DNA of 64,000 nucleotides, taken from Micromonospora gifhornensis. Its GTDB lineage: Bacteria; Actinomycetota; Actinomycetes; Mycobacteriales; Micromonosporaceae. The translations under genes and the position numbers were made by a program. Under the pieces are notes generated by a model. It searched no databases, was not told where the DNA came from, and saw nothing but the letters and a program-made list of their open reading frames with translations. Where the stretch lies: NCBI RefSeq assembly GCF_016863515.1, contig NZ_BOPA01000019.1, positions 124,001-188,000 on the forward strand, in the 5' to 3' direction. Below are positions 52,665 through 61,004 of this stretch, piece by piece (the first letter of the stretch is position 1; each line of letters starts with the position of its first letter).

Positions 52665-54155
52665 ATGAACCTGATCGGGCACTTCGTCGACGGTAAGCGG
52701 GTCAGCGGCAGTTCGGCGCGGCGTGGGGACGTCTTCGATCCGGCGACCGGTCGGCGTACCGCTCAGGTGGAGCTGGCCTCCGCCACGGACGTCGCGGTCG
52801 CGGTGGAGGCCGCCGAGCGGGCGGCCCGCAGCTGGCGGGACGCCTCGCTGGCCAGGCGGACCGCGGTGCTGTTCGCCTTCCGGGAGCTGGTCCACGCCCG
52901 CCGCGACCAGCTCGCCGAGGTGATCACCGCCGAGCACGGCAAGGTGCTCGCCGACGCCGCCGGCGAGGTGCAACGCGGCCTGGAGGTCATCGAGTACGCC
53001 TGCGGCATCCCCTCGGCGTTGCGCGGCGGCTACAGCGAGAACGTCTCCACCGAGGTCGACTCGTACAGTCTGCGCCAGCCGCTCGGGGTGGTCGCGGTGA
53101 TCAGCCCGTTCAACTTCCCGGTGATGGTGCCGCTGTGGTTCGTGCCGGTGGCGGTGGCCGCGGGCAACGCGGTGGTGCTCAAGCCGAGCGAGAAGGACCC
53201 GAGCGCGGCCCTGCTGCTGGCCGAATGGTTCGCCGAGGCCGGCCTGCCCGACGGGGTGCTGAACGTGGTCAACGGCGACAAGGAGGCGGTCGACACGCTG
53301 CTGGAACACCCGGCGGTCAAGGCGGTGTCGTTCGTCGGCTCCACCCCGGTCGCCCGGTACGTCTACCAGCGCGCCACCATGGCCGGTAAGCGGGTGCAGG
53401 CGCTCGGCGGGGCGAAGAACCACATGGTGGTGCTGCCCGACGCCGACCTGGACCTGGCCGCCGACGCGGCGGTCAACGCCGGGTTCGGTTCGGCGGGGGA
53501 GCGGTGCATGGCGATCTCCGCGCTGGTGGCGGTGGAGCCGGTCGCCGACGAGTTGGTGGCGCGCATCGCGCAGCGCATAGCCGGACTGCGTACCGGCGAC
53601 GGTCGGCGCGGCTGCGACATGGGGCCGTTGGTCACCGCCGCGCACGCCGACCGGGTGCGGTCCTATGTGGAGGCAGGGGTGGCCGCCGGTGCGGTGCCGG
53701 TGGTCGACGGCCGCGACGTGACGCCCGACGGCGACCCGGACGGCTTCTGGCTCGGCCCCACCCTGTTCGACCACGTCACCCCCGACATGTCGATCTACAC
53801 CGACGAGATCTTCGGGCCGGTGCTGTCGGTGCTGCGGGTCGCCTCGTACGACGAAGCGGTGGCACTTGTCAACGCCAGCCCGTACGGCAACGGAACGGCG
53901 ATCTTCACCAACGACGGTGGTGCCGCCCGGCGCTACCAGCACGAGGTGGAGGTCGGCATGGTCGGCGTCAACGTGCCGATCCCGGTGCCGATGGCGTACT
54001 ACTCGTTCGGCGGCTGGAAGTCGTCGCTCTTCGGTGACCTGCACGCGCACGGCCCGGACGGCGTCGCCTTCTTCACCCGGGGCAAGGTGGTCACCAGCCG
54101 CTGGCTCGATCCCCGCCACGGCGGGGTCAACCTCGGCTTCCCCACCCAGACCTGA
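52665..54155 (+). CDS. mmsA: CoA-acylating methylmalonate-semialdehyde dehydrogenase
   Basis: A 496-aa aldehyde dehydrogenase of the MmsA/IolA group, converting (methyl)malonate semialdehyde to propionyl- or acetyl-CoA with NAD+ and CoA. Landmarks are ISPFNFPVMVPLW, LKPSEKDPSAALLL, VSFVGSTPVARYVY, the catalytic Cys281 in GSAGERCMAIS, and GPVLSVLRV. The start ATG has the repeat-borne AAAGG site. With the upstream aminotransferase it forms a two-step route from beta-alanine-type amines. The last 29 bp overlap the convergent acyltransferase gene. Confidence 0.93.
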   Translation: MNLIGHFVDGKRVSGSSARRGDVFDPATGRRTAQVELASATDVAVAVEAAERAARSWRDASLARRTAVLFAFRELVHARRDQLAEVITAEHGKVLADAAGEVQRGLEVIEYACGIPSALRGGYSENVSTEVDSYSLRQPLGVVAVISPFNFPVMVPLWFVPVAVAAGNAVVLKPSEKDPSAALLLAEWFAEAGLPDGVLNVVNGDKEAVDTLLEHPAVKAVSFVGSTPVARYVYQRATMAGKRVQALGGAKNHMVVLPDADLDLAADAAVNAGFGSAGERCMAISALVAVEPVADELVARIAQRIAGLRTGDGRRGCDMGPLVTAAHADRVRSYVEAGVAAGAVPVVDGRDVTPDGDPDGFWLGPTLFDHVTPDMSIYTDEIFGPVLSVLRVASYDEAVALVNASPYGNGTAIFTNDGGAARRYQHEVEVGMVGVNVPIPVPMAYYSFGGWKSSLFGDLHAHGPDGVAFFTRGKVVTSRWLDPRHGGVNLGFPTQT

Positions 54156-55566
54156 GCAGCCGCAGGGCACCCGCCCCGACCAGGTACGCCACCAGCGCGG
54201 CCACTGGCAGGCCGAACGGGTCCGGCGCGGTCTTCGCGGCGACACTGTTGGCCGCCATCGCGTACACGACGGCGGCGTAACCGGCCACGACGGTCGCGCC
54301 ACGGGCCACCGCCCACCGGCGCGACCGTCCGGCTCCGCTCTCGCGTGGCTCGGGCTGCCGGTCGGTGGTCGGGTGGTCGGTGGGGTGGTGCCGGGTCGCT
54401 GTGGAGCGGCCGGTGCGGGCTTCGATCGGGCCGAAGATCGTGACAAGCACGGCCAGCACCGCGCTCAGCATCAGCAGCCAGGGCAGCCGCCAGGCGAACC
54501 AGGCTCCCGTACCGGCCGCCGGAGTGGGCAGCACCCCGAGCTTGTCCAACGCGCCCACCAGCAGGATCACCGCACTGAGGTGCCAGAGGAAGACGGTGAG
54601 CACGACCGAGTTGACGCCGATCACCGCCTGCCACGGGCGACTGCGGTGCAGCCACCGTTCGGCCCGTTCCCGCAGCAGCAGGATCAGCCCGAGCTGGGCG
54701 GTGGTCACGGAGAGCAGCACCACGCTGGGCGGGGCGGCGTTGTCCAGCCGCTCACCCGGCACATTGATCATGCTCACCGGGTACGGTCCCGGTCCGGTGA
54801 GCAGCACCGCGACGGCCAGCCCGCCCGCGATCATCAGCAACGCTGCCCGCCGCGACATCGGCAGGCAACGGGTCCGGACCCAGGCGAAGCCCCCTGCCGG
54901 ATGGCAGTTGCCCCGGCGGGCGTCGTACCAGGCGAAGCCGATCTGGTGGATGGCCAGCCAGCCGAGCAGGTAGTTGGGTAGCGCCAGTTCGGTCGGGCCG
55001 AGTGCGCGGCCCAGGTCACCCAGTGCGACCAGCAGCGCCAGGGCCGCCGGCACCGCCAACCCGAAGCGGCGGTGCAGCGCGTACATCACCGGGGTCAGCG
55101 GTACCACCGCGAGGTAGGCGGCGAGGAACCACAGCGGGACGGTGGCGAACCAGATCACCGTACGCACCTGACCCGGCTCGGCACCGACCAGCCGGGCGAT
55201 CAGGGCGCTGCCGGCGAGCACCAGCACCAGTGCGGTGGTCGGGCGTAGCAACCGGGCGCTGCGTCCGAGCAGCCATCCGGTGGCGTCCCCGCCCCGGGCC
55301 CGCTGCGATGCGAGGGAGGCGGCGTTGGCGTACCCGCCGACCAGGAAGAACACCGGCATGACCTGGACCAACCAGGTCAGCGGATAGGCCCAGGGCATCG
55401 CCGGCAGAGCCGAGTGCCCGTCGGGCCGCCCGTGCGGGCCGTAGTAGATGGTGGCGATCATCCAGTGACCGAAAACGACAAGCACGATCGCCAGGGCGCG
55501 GAGCAGATCGAGGTAGCGCTCGCGGTCGGCCGGCGTCCGCGCGGCGAGTCGGGCCAACCGGCGCAT
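54127..55566 (-). CDS. acyltransferase-3 family membrane protein
   Basis: A 479-aa multi-pass protein. The N-terminus has the family pattern ERYLDLLRALAIVLVVFGHW with the catalytic His, followed by about ten hydrophobic helices (MPVFFLVGGYANA, TVPLWFLAAYLAVVPLTPV, SVVLTVFLWHLSAVILL). Such enzymes O-acylate cell-surface sugars, lipids or antibiotics. The C-terminal third adds a charged segment and two further helices. Start ATG 55566 is followed at once by a basic stretch. Single gene; substrate unknown. Confidence 0.9.
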   Translation of the reverse strand: MRRLARLAARTPADRERYLDLLRALAIVLVVFGHWMIATIYYGPHGRPDGHSALPAMPWAYPLTWLVQVMPVFFLVGGYANAASLASQRARGGDATGWLLGRSARLLRPTTALVLVLAGSALIARLVGAEPGQVRTVIWFATVPLWFLAAYLAVVPLTPVMYALHRRFGLAVPAALALLVALGDLGRALGPTELALPNYLLGWLAIHQIGFAWYDARRGNCHPAGGFAWVRTRCLPMSRRAALLMIAGGLAVAVLLTGPGPYPVSMINVPGERLDNAAPPSVVLLSVTTAQLGLILLLRERAERWLHRSRPWQAVIGVNSVVLTVFLWHLSAVILLVGALDKLGVLPTPAAGTGAWFAWRLPWLLMLSAVLAVLVTIFGPIEARTGRSTATRHHPTDHPTTDRQPEPRESGAGRSRRWAVARGATVVAGYAAVVYAMAANSVAAKTAPDPFGLPVAALVAYLVGAGALRLLRSGWGSRG

Positions 55567-55600
55567 GCACCGAGCGTATGCGAGCCGCCATGATCATCCG

Positions 55601-55681
55601 ACAAGGTCACGCTCAATCCTGGATCGAGTGGTTTGCCATCGTCTCCGATACCACTCGATCCCACATCGAGCGTGATCTTGT
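55601..55681. repeat. 81-bp long inverted repeat overlapping the kinase 3' end
   Basis: Arms of 32 bp (55601-55632 and 55650-55681) match with only five mismatches around a 17-nt loop; GGATCGAGTGGT and ACCACTCGATCC are perfect. The kinase stop codon (55613) lies inside the left arm, so its last residues are encoded by the element. It can fold as a hairpin on either strand and may act as terminator or be an inserted palindromic element. Confidence 0.85.
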
Positions 55682-56686
55682 GTCGCTGTGACGGGTGGTC
55701 GGGGCGGTCGCCTCGGGCAGGGTGCGGGCGGCGAGCCAGGCGGCTGCGGCGGCCCCGTCGCCGGCCGTGGTGATCGGTGCGTGCGGCCACTGTCGGCGGG
55801 CCTGGGCGTGCACCGAGGCGGCCAGCGGGTTGTCGCCGGTCAGCAGACCACCTCCGAGCACCAGGGCCCGCCTGTCGTCGGGGGGACGGATCTGCCGGAC
55901 GGTGGCGACCAGCAGGTCGGCGGCCTCGGCGATCAACGCGGTGGCGGTGGCGTCGCCGATCGGCGCGGTGGCGGTGGCGTCGCCGATCAACGTGGGGTCG
56001 GCGGCGGCGAGGACGAGTGGGGCGAGGCGGGCCAGTTCCACAGGCGGGCGGCGGGTGACGGTCTGGATGAGGGTGTCCACGGTGGTCCGGGGGTGGGGGG
56101 CCACCTCGGCCGAGCCGGTCAGTTCGGTGAGTACGCGTCGGCCGAGGTCGCCGGGGTCGGTGTCGGTGTCGAGGGCGGCGAGCAGTCGGCGTACCGCCTG
56201 TCGACCGAGCCAGAAGCCGGAGCCGTCGTCGCCGAGCAGCCAGCCGTGCCCGTCGGCGACGCGGTCCAGCTGCAGGTCGCGTACCTGGGCGGCGACGGCA
56301 CCGGTGCCGGCGATGAGGATGGTGCCGTCGGGGTCGGCAGTGCCCGAGGCGTACGCGATCAGGGCGTCGCCGTGCACCGCGTACGGACAGCGCAGCCCGG
56401 CGGCGGCCCAGGCGTGGTCGACGGCGGCCCGGGCAGCAGGATCGGCGCGCAGTCGGCCGGCTCCGGCCAGCCCGATCACGCCGGCCCGGACGCGGGTCGG
56501 GTCGACGTCGGTGAGGGCCTGTCGTAGTGCGATCAGGAGTTGCTCGGCGGCGTGGGCGGCACCGTGGGTGGTGGGGTTGCCGCCGCCGGCTCGGCCGGTG
56601 CCGAGGCGGTCACCGTCGAGAGTCACCGCGAGCGCGCGGGTGGACGTACCGCCGACATCGAGACCGACCACGACGCTGCCGGACAC
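55613..56686 (-). CDS. N-acetylglucosamine kinase-like (BadF/BcrA family)
   Basis: A 357-aa ASKHA kinase. The phosphate loops are GLDVGGTSTRAL at the start and ILIAGTGAVAAQV; DGHGWLLGDDGSGFWLG is the signature of eukaryotic-type and bacterial GlcNAc kinases, with ALVLGGG as the adenosine motif. GTG 56686 follows AAGGAGGT. An internal 27-bp duplication gives two GDATATAxI units. The last 15-20 residues come from an inverted repeat. It is divergent from the RpiR regulator and the ngc-like importer, so it probably phosphorylates imported GlcNAc. Confidence 0.88.
   Translation of the reverse strand: MSGSVVVGLDVGGTSTRALAVTLDGDRLGTGRAGGGNPTTHGAAHAAEQLLIALRQALTDVDPTRVRAGVIGLAGAGRLRADPAARAAVDHAWAAAGLRCPYAVHGDALIAYASGTADPDGTILIAGTGAVAAQVRDLQLDRVADGHGWLLGDDGSGFWLGRQAVRRLLAALDTDTDPGDLGRRVLTELTGSAEVAPHPRTTVDTLIQTVTRRPPVELARLAPLVLAAADPTLIGDATATAPIGDATATALIAEAADLLVATVRQIRPPDDRRALVLGGGLLTGDNPLAASVHAQARRQWPHAPITTAGDGAAAAAWLAARTLPEATAPTTRHSDTRSRSMWDRVVSETMANHSIQD
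55938..55988. repeat. 27-bp in-frame duplication in the kinase gene
   Basis: GCGGTGGCGGTGGCGTCGCC followed by GATC occurs at 55938-55961 and 55965-55988, separated by 3 bp. In protein it repeats nine residues (GDATATAPI, GDATATALI), probably in a surface loop. Confidence 0.9.
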
Positions 56687-56805
56687 TGTCCCACCTCCTT
56701 GATCGATGTGCGTTCAGGCTGGTCACGGTCGTTGGCCGGGGCGCTGGGCGCAACTGTCGGGGCCGGAATGTCCCAGGTAACAGTTTGAAAACTTCGCCCA
56801 TGGTC

Positions 56806-56839
56806 TTGACATGGAGGTGGCTTTAGTAAGAACTTTTAC
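56806..56839 (+). promoter_or_regulatory. promoter/operator region of the amino-sugar operon
   Basis: TTGACA (56806-56811) is a good -35. About 14 bp further a rare A+T-rich block begins, with the inverted repeat GTAA-N6-TTAC (56826-56839) and TAACAGTTAACAG (56843-56855). No ideal -10 lies at 17 bp. RpiR-type autoregulation at the repeat is plausible. The GGAAAGG ribosome site of the RpiR gene follows. Confidence 0.55.
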
Positions 56840-56875
56840 CACTAACAGTTAACAGTCTTTTCGGAAAGGCGTCCC

Positions 56876-57835
56876 ATGGTTGATCACGAGGCGGACAGCT
56901 CCGCGGGCACCGCGGTGGCCGATGCCGACGGGGTCGACCGGCGAGGGGTCGGCGTCGCCTCCGACGGGGTGCTGGCCCGGGTACGGGCCGGGGCCGACGA
57001 GCTGACCGGCGCGCTGCGCCGGGTCGCCGAACACGTGCTCAGCGACCCGGAGGCGGCGGCCCGCGCCACCATCGTCGAGCTGGCCGAACGCAGCGGCACC
57101 TCACCGGCCACTGTCACCCGGTTCTGCCGGGCGATGGGCTTCGAGGGCTACGCCGACCTGCGGCTGGGCATCGCCGCCGAGACCGGCCGGGCCCGCTCGG
57201 CGGGCTGGAGCGTCGACATCGGACGCGAGATCCAGCCGAGCGACCCGCTGGAGCGGGTGCTGGAGCAGATCATCGTCGCCGACACCCGAGCCATGCACGA
57301 CACCGCCGCCCTGCTCGACCTCGGCGAGGTGGAACGGGCCGCGGTCGCCATCGCCGGGGCCAGCCGGGTCAACATCTTCGGTGCCAGCGGCAGCGCTCTG
57401 GTGGGCGAGGAGATGCAGTTCAGCCTGCACCGCATCGGGGTGGCCGCGTGGGCGTGGAACGACGTGCACTCCGGGCTCGCCGCCGCCGCGCTGCTGCGGC
57501 CGGGCGACGTCGCGTTGGGCATCTCGCACAGCGGCCAGACGCGGGAGGCCATCGAGATGCTCGCCGAGGGCGGCAGCCGAGGGGCGACAACCATCGCGCT
57601 TACCGGGTTCCGCCGCTCCCCGCTGGCCGAGCTGGCCGACATCGTGCTGCTCACCGCGAGCCAGGCCACCACCTTCCGCCCGGACGCGCTGTCGGCCCGG
57701 CACCCGCAACTGGTGGTGCTGGACCTGCTCTACATCGCGGTCGCCCAACGCACCCACGACCGCGCCCACGCGGCCTTCCGGCGTACCGCCCAGGCCGTCG
57801 ACGGGCACAAGGCCGCGAGGGGAGTCACCGCATGA
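56876..57835 (+). CDS. RpiR/MurR-family transcriptional regulator
   Basis: A 319-aa regulator: N-terminal helix-turn-helix (LRRVAEHVLSDPEAAARATIVELAERSGTS, PATVTRFCRAMGF) and C-terminal SIS domain (ASRVNIFGASGSALVGEEMQ, VALGISHSGQTREAIEMLAEG, TIALTGFRRSPLAELAD). SIS domains of this family bind phosphosugars such as GlcNAc-6-P or MurNAc-6-P. The stop overlaps the next ATG (ATGA). It most likely represses the ngc-like operon and the divergent kinase. Confidence 0.93.
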   Translation: MVDHEADSSAGTAVADADGVDRRGVGVASDGVLARVRAGADELTGALRRVAEHVLSDPEAAARATIVELAERSGTSPATVTRFCRAMGFEGYADLRLGIAAETGRARSAGWSVDIGREIQPSDPLERVLEQIIVADTRAMHDTAALLDLGEVERAAVAIAGASRVNIFGASGSALVGEEMQFSLHRIGVAAWAWNDVHSGLAAAALLRPGDVALGISHSGQTREAIEMLAEGGSRGATTIALTGFRRSPLAELADIVLLTASQATTFRPDALSARHPQLVVLDLLYIAVAQRTHDRAHAAFRRTAQAVDGHKAARGVTA

Positions 57836-58581
57836 TCAGTGCCCAGGGGTACGCCGACGCCGTCCGGCCGGTGCTCGACCACATCGTCGACGCCGGTGCC
57901 GAACCGCTCGGCCGGGCCGCCGACCTGATCGCCGAGAGCCTGCGGGCCGGCGGGGTGCTCCAGGCTTTCGGCGCCGGCCACTCCGAGGCGTTCGCCGCCG
58001 AACTGGTGGCCCGGGCCGGCGGGCTGGTCCCCGCCAACCGGCTCAGCCTGCACGACCTGGTCCTGCACGGCGACGCCCCGCGCGACGTGCTCACCGACCC
58101 GAAGCTGGAACGCGATCCGGCCGTCGCCCACCAGCTGTACGAGATTGCCGCACCGCAGCCGCAGGACGTGTTCGTGGTGGCGTCCCAGTCCGGCATCAAC
58201 GGGTCGGTTGTCGAACTGGCCCTGCTGGCCACCGGACGCGGTCACCCCTTGATCGCGGTCACCTCGGTCGAGCACACCGGTCGGGTCGCTCCGCGCCACC
58301 CGTCCGGCCGGCGGCTCGTCGAACTCGCCGACGTCGTGCTGGACAACGGCGCGCCGTACGGCGACGCACTGCTGCCGCTCGAGGGCGGCGGCGCGGTCTG
58401 TGCGGTCTCCTCGGTCACCTCGGCGCTGCTGGCGCAGCTGCTGACCGCGGAGGTCGTACGACGGTTCCACCAGGTCGGAGAGGTGCCCCCTATCTACCTC
58501 TCCGCCAACGTCCCCGGTGGGGACGCGCACAACCTCGCCCTCGAGTCGCGGTACGCCGGGCGTCTCCGGCGCACCGCCTGA
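57832..58581 (+). CDS. SIS-domain sugar-phosphate protein (UPF0309-like)
   Basis: A 249-aa single SIS-domain protein. The phosphosugar loops are LQAFGAGHSEAFAAELVARAG, VFVVASQSGINGSVVELAL and VTSVEHTGRVAPRHPSG. Such proteins are relatives of MurQ etherases and phosphosugar isomerases without assigned reaction. It lies between the RpiR regulator and the importer and overlaps the regulator stop, so it most likely acts on a phosphorylated amino sugar inside the cell. Confidence 0.88.
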   Translation: MISAQGYADAVRPVLDHIVDAGAEPLGRAADLIAESLRAGGVLQAFGAGHSEAFAAELVARAGGLVPANRLSLHDLVLHGDAPRDVLTDPKLERDPAVAHQLYEIAAPQPQDVFVVASQSGINGSVVELALLATGRGHPLIAVTSVEHTGRVAPRHPSGRRLVELADVVLDNGAPYGDALLPLEGGGAVCAVSSVTSALLAQLLTAEVVRRFHQVGEVPPIYLSANVPGGDAHNLALESRYAGRLRRTA

Positions 58582-58607
58582 CCCGACACCCCAAGGAGAG
58601 ACGAACG

Positions 58608-60014
58608 ATGTCCGTTAACCCCGATCTCGACCGCCGGACCCTGCTGCGCCGCGCGGCGGCCGCGGGTCTCCTGGTAACCCCCGCCGCGGGTCTGCTCAGC
58701 GCCTGCGCCGGCAGCACGCCGAGCCCGAGCACCGACAACAACGCCGGGGAGAAGAGCAACGACAACCCGTTCGGCGTGCAGGAGAACAGCGCCGTGAAGG
58801 TGGTCATCTTCAACGGCGGTCTCGGTGACCAGTGGGCGCAGGAAGACAAGGCGATCTTCAACGCCAAGCACCCGAGCGTCACTGTCAACATGAGCTCCAC
58901 CCAGAAGATCAAGACCGAAGAGCAGCCGAAGATGGCGACCACGCCCAGCGACGTGGTGATGAACTCGGGCGCCGACATGATGGACGTCAGCACCCTGATC
59001 AACGAGGGTGCCATCGAGCCGCTGGACGACCTGCTCGCCGCCCCGGCCTGGGACAGCCCGGGGACCGTCGCCGACACGCTGCTGCCGGGCACCGTCGCCG
59101 ACGGCACCTTCCAGGGCAAGTTCTACGTGGTGAACCTCGCCTACACCGTCTGGGGCAACTGGTACAACGCCGCCCTGTTCAGCAAGGAGGGCTGGACGCC
59201 GCCGAAGACCTTCGACGAGTTCTTCGCCCTCGCCCCGAAGATCAAGGCCAAGGGCATGGCACCGTACGTCTACGACGCCGTGCACGGCTACTACCCGCGC
59301 TGGGCGCTGATGGCCACCATCTGGAAGTCGGCCGGCAAGCAGGCGGTGGTCGACATCGACAACCTGAAGGAGAACGCCTGGCGGGCCGAGGGTGTGCTGC
59401 CCGCGCTGGAGCAGTGGGAGAAGCTGGTCAAGGACAAGCTGCTGCTGCCCGGCCGGCTCGACCACACCCAGTCGCAGCAGGCGTGGCTGGACGGCAAGGC
59501 CGCCTTCATCCAGGTCGGCACCTGGCTGAAGAACGAGATGGCGGCGACCATCCCGCCCGGCTTCGAGATGAAGATCTCCGACTACTGGGGTCTGGGCGCC
59601 ACCGACAAGGCCCCCAACGACGTCTACGCCGGTGCCGGCGAGAACATCGTGGTGCCGAGCAAGGCACCGAACAAGGCGGCGGCCAAGGAGTTCCTGCGGG
59701 CGGTGCTCTCCAAGGCCGGGTCGGCGAAGTTCGCCGAGCTGACCAAGTCGCTCGCCTCCACCGCCGGCTCCGGCGACAACGTGGACGACCCGACCCTGGC
59801 CTCGGCCAACGAGCTGATGAAGAACGCGCCGAAGGACCTGATCTCGACCAAGTTCTGGGACTTCTACGCCGACCTGGACAAGGAGAGCCAGAACCTCTCC
59901 CAGGAGCTGATGGCCGGCCGGGTCACCGCCGCGCAGTTCGTCGACAAGATGCAGGCCGCCGCCGACAAGGTCGCCAAGGACTCGTCGATCAAGAAGCAGA
60001 CCCGCGACGCGTGA
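58608..60014 (+). CDS. ngcE: sugar-binding lipoprotein of ABC importer (NgcE-like)
   Basis: A 468-aa extracellular solute-binding protein, family 1. The N-terminus has a twin-arginine-like, lipoprotein signal (RRTLLRRAAAAGLLVTPAAG, then LLSACAG with the lipid Cys). The mature protein shows VVIFNGGLGDQWAQE, SGADMMDVSTLINEG and WGNWYNAALFSKEGW. Its general look, including the Tat-type start, matches N-acetylglucosamine/chitobiose binders of Streptomyces (NgcE). AAGGAGAG precedes ATG 58608. Substrate is inferred from the kinase and regulator around it. Confidence 0.85.
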   Translation: MSVNPDLDRRTLLRRAAAAGLLVTPAAGLLSACAGSTPSPSTDNNAGEKSNDNPFGVQENSAVKVVIFNGGLGDQWAQEDKAIFNAKHPSVTVNMSSTQKIKTEEQPKMATTPSDVVMNSGADMMDVSTLINEGAIEPLDDLLAAPAWDSPGTVADTLLPGTVADGTFQGKFYVVNLAYTVWGNWYNAALFSKEGWTPPKTFDEFFALAPKIKAKGMAPYVYDAVHGYYPRWALMATIWKSAGKQAVVDIDNLKENAWRAEGVLPALEQWEKLVKDKLLLPGRLDHTQSQQAWLDGKAAFIQVGTWLKNEMAATIPPGFEMKISDYWGLGATDKAPNDVYAGAGENIVVPSKAPNKAAAKEFLRAVLSKAGSAKFAELTKSLASTAGSGDNVDDPTLASANELMKNAPKDLISTKFWDFYADLDKESQNLSQELMAGRVTAAQFVDKMQAAADKVAKDSSIKKQTRDA

Positions 60015-60049
60015 CATCCGGATCTGACCGAACGAGGAAGTGAGCGGGA

Positions 60050-60991
60050 ATGCGGCACGGTGTTGCGCGTTTCGTCACGGGCTTTCTGGCGCTGCCGGTC
60101 GGGCTGTACCTCTTCTACGTGGTGTGGCCCTTCCTGCAGGCGGCCGGGTACTCGCTGACCGACTGGGGAGGCTACTCCGACCGGCAACAGTTCGTCGGGC
60201 TGGACAACTACCTCCGGCTGTTCTCCGACGAGCTGATCAGGAAGGCGTTCTGGCACAACGTCTTCTTCCTGGTCACCGTGCCGCTGTTCACCATCGCGCT
60301 GGCCCTGTTCCTCGCGTTCCTGCTCAACGTGGGCGGACGCGAGGACAAGGCCGGCATCCGGGGCGTCTTCGGCTCCGGCCTGTACAAGGTGATCTTCTTC
60401 TTCCCGCAGGTGCTGTCCCTGGTCGTCATCGCGGTGATGTGGCAACAGATCTACCGCGCGGACGGCCAGGGCCTGATCAACGGCGTACTGATGAAGATCG
60501 GCCTGGTCGACGCGGACGACCCGATCACCTTCGTGTACGACCCGGAGCCGTTCCTCGGCGTACCGGCGGTGTTGTGGTGGCTGCTGGTCATCGCGGTCTG
60601 GAGCGGCGCCGGCTTCTACATGGTGCTGTTCTCGGCGGCCATGCAGTCCATCCCGAAGGACATCTACGAGGCGGCCATCCTCGACGGTGCGGGCCGCTTC
60701 CACACCTTCTTCCGGATCACCCTGCCGCTGCTGCGGGACACCGTCTCGGTGGCCTGGGTCTACCTGGGCTTCATCGCGCTTGACATGTTCGCGCTCGTCT
60801 ACATCATGACCCCGAGTCAGGGCGGCCCGAACCACGCAAGTGAGATCTTCGCGTCGGTGATCAACTTCAACGCCTTCCAGAAGGGCCAGTTCGGCTACGC
60901 CTGCGCGATCGCGGTGGCCCTGGCGATCTTCACGATCCTGCTGGCCGCGTTGCAGCTGCGGATCACCCGTCGTGAGCGCATCGAGTACTGA
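60050..60991 (+). CDS. ngcF: ABC sugar permease (NgcF-like)
   Basis: A 313-aa inner-membrane permease with six helices. The coupling-helix motif EAAILDGAGRFHTFFRITLPLL contacts the ATPase. It starts 35 bp after the binding protein with an AGGAAG site. Together with the next permease it forms the channel. No ATPase gene is present in the operon, so it probably uses a shared ATPase of the MsiK type, the rule for sugar importers in actinomycetes. Confidence 0.92.
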   Translation: MRHGVARFVTGFLALPVGLYLFYVVWPFLQAAGYSLTDWGGYSDRQQFVGLDNYLRLFSDELIRKAFWHNVFFLVTVPLFTIALALFLAFLLNVGGREDKAGIRGVFGSGLYKVIFFFPQVLSLVVIAVMWQQIYRADGQGLINGVLMKIGLVDADDPITFVYDPEPFLGVPAVLWWLLVIAVWSGAGFYMVLFSAAMQSIPKDIYEAAILDGAGRFHTFFRITLPLLRDTVSVAWVYLGFIALDMFALVYIMTPSQGGPNHASEIFASVINFNAFQKGQFGYACAIAVALAIFTILLAALQLRITRRERIEY

Positions 60992-61004
60992 GGAGACACC
61001 GACG

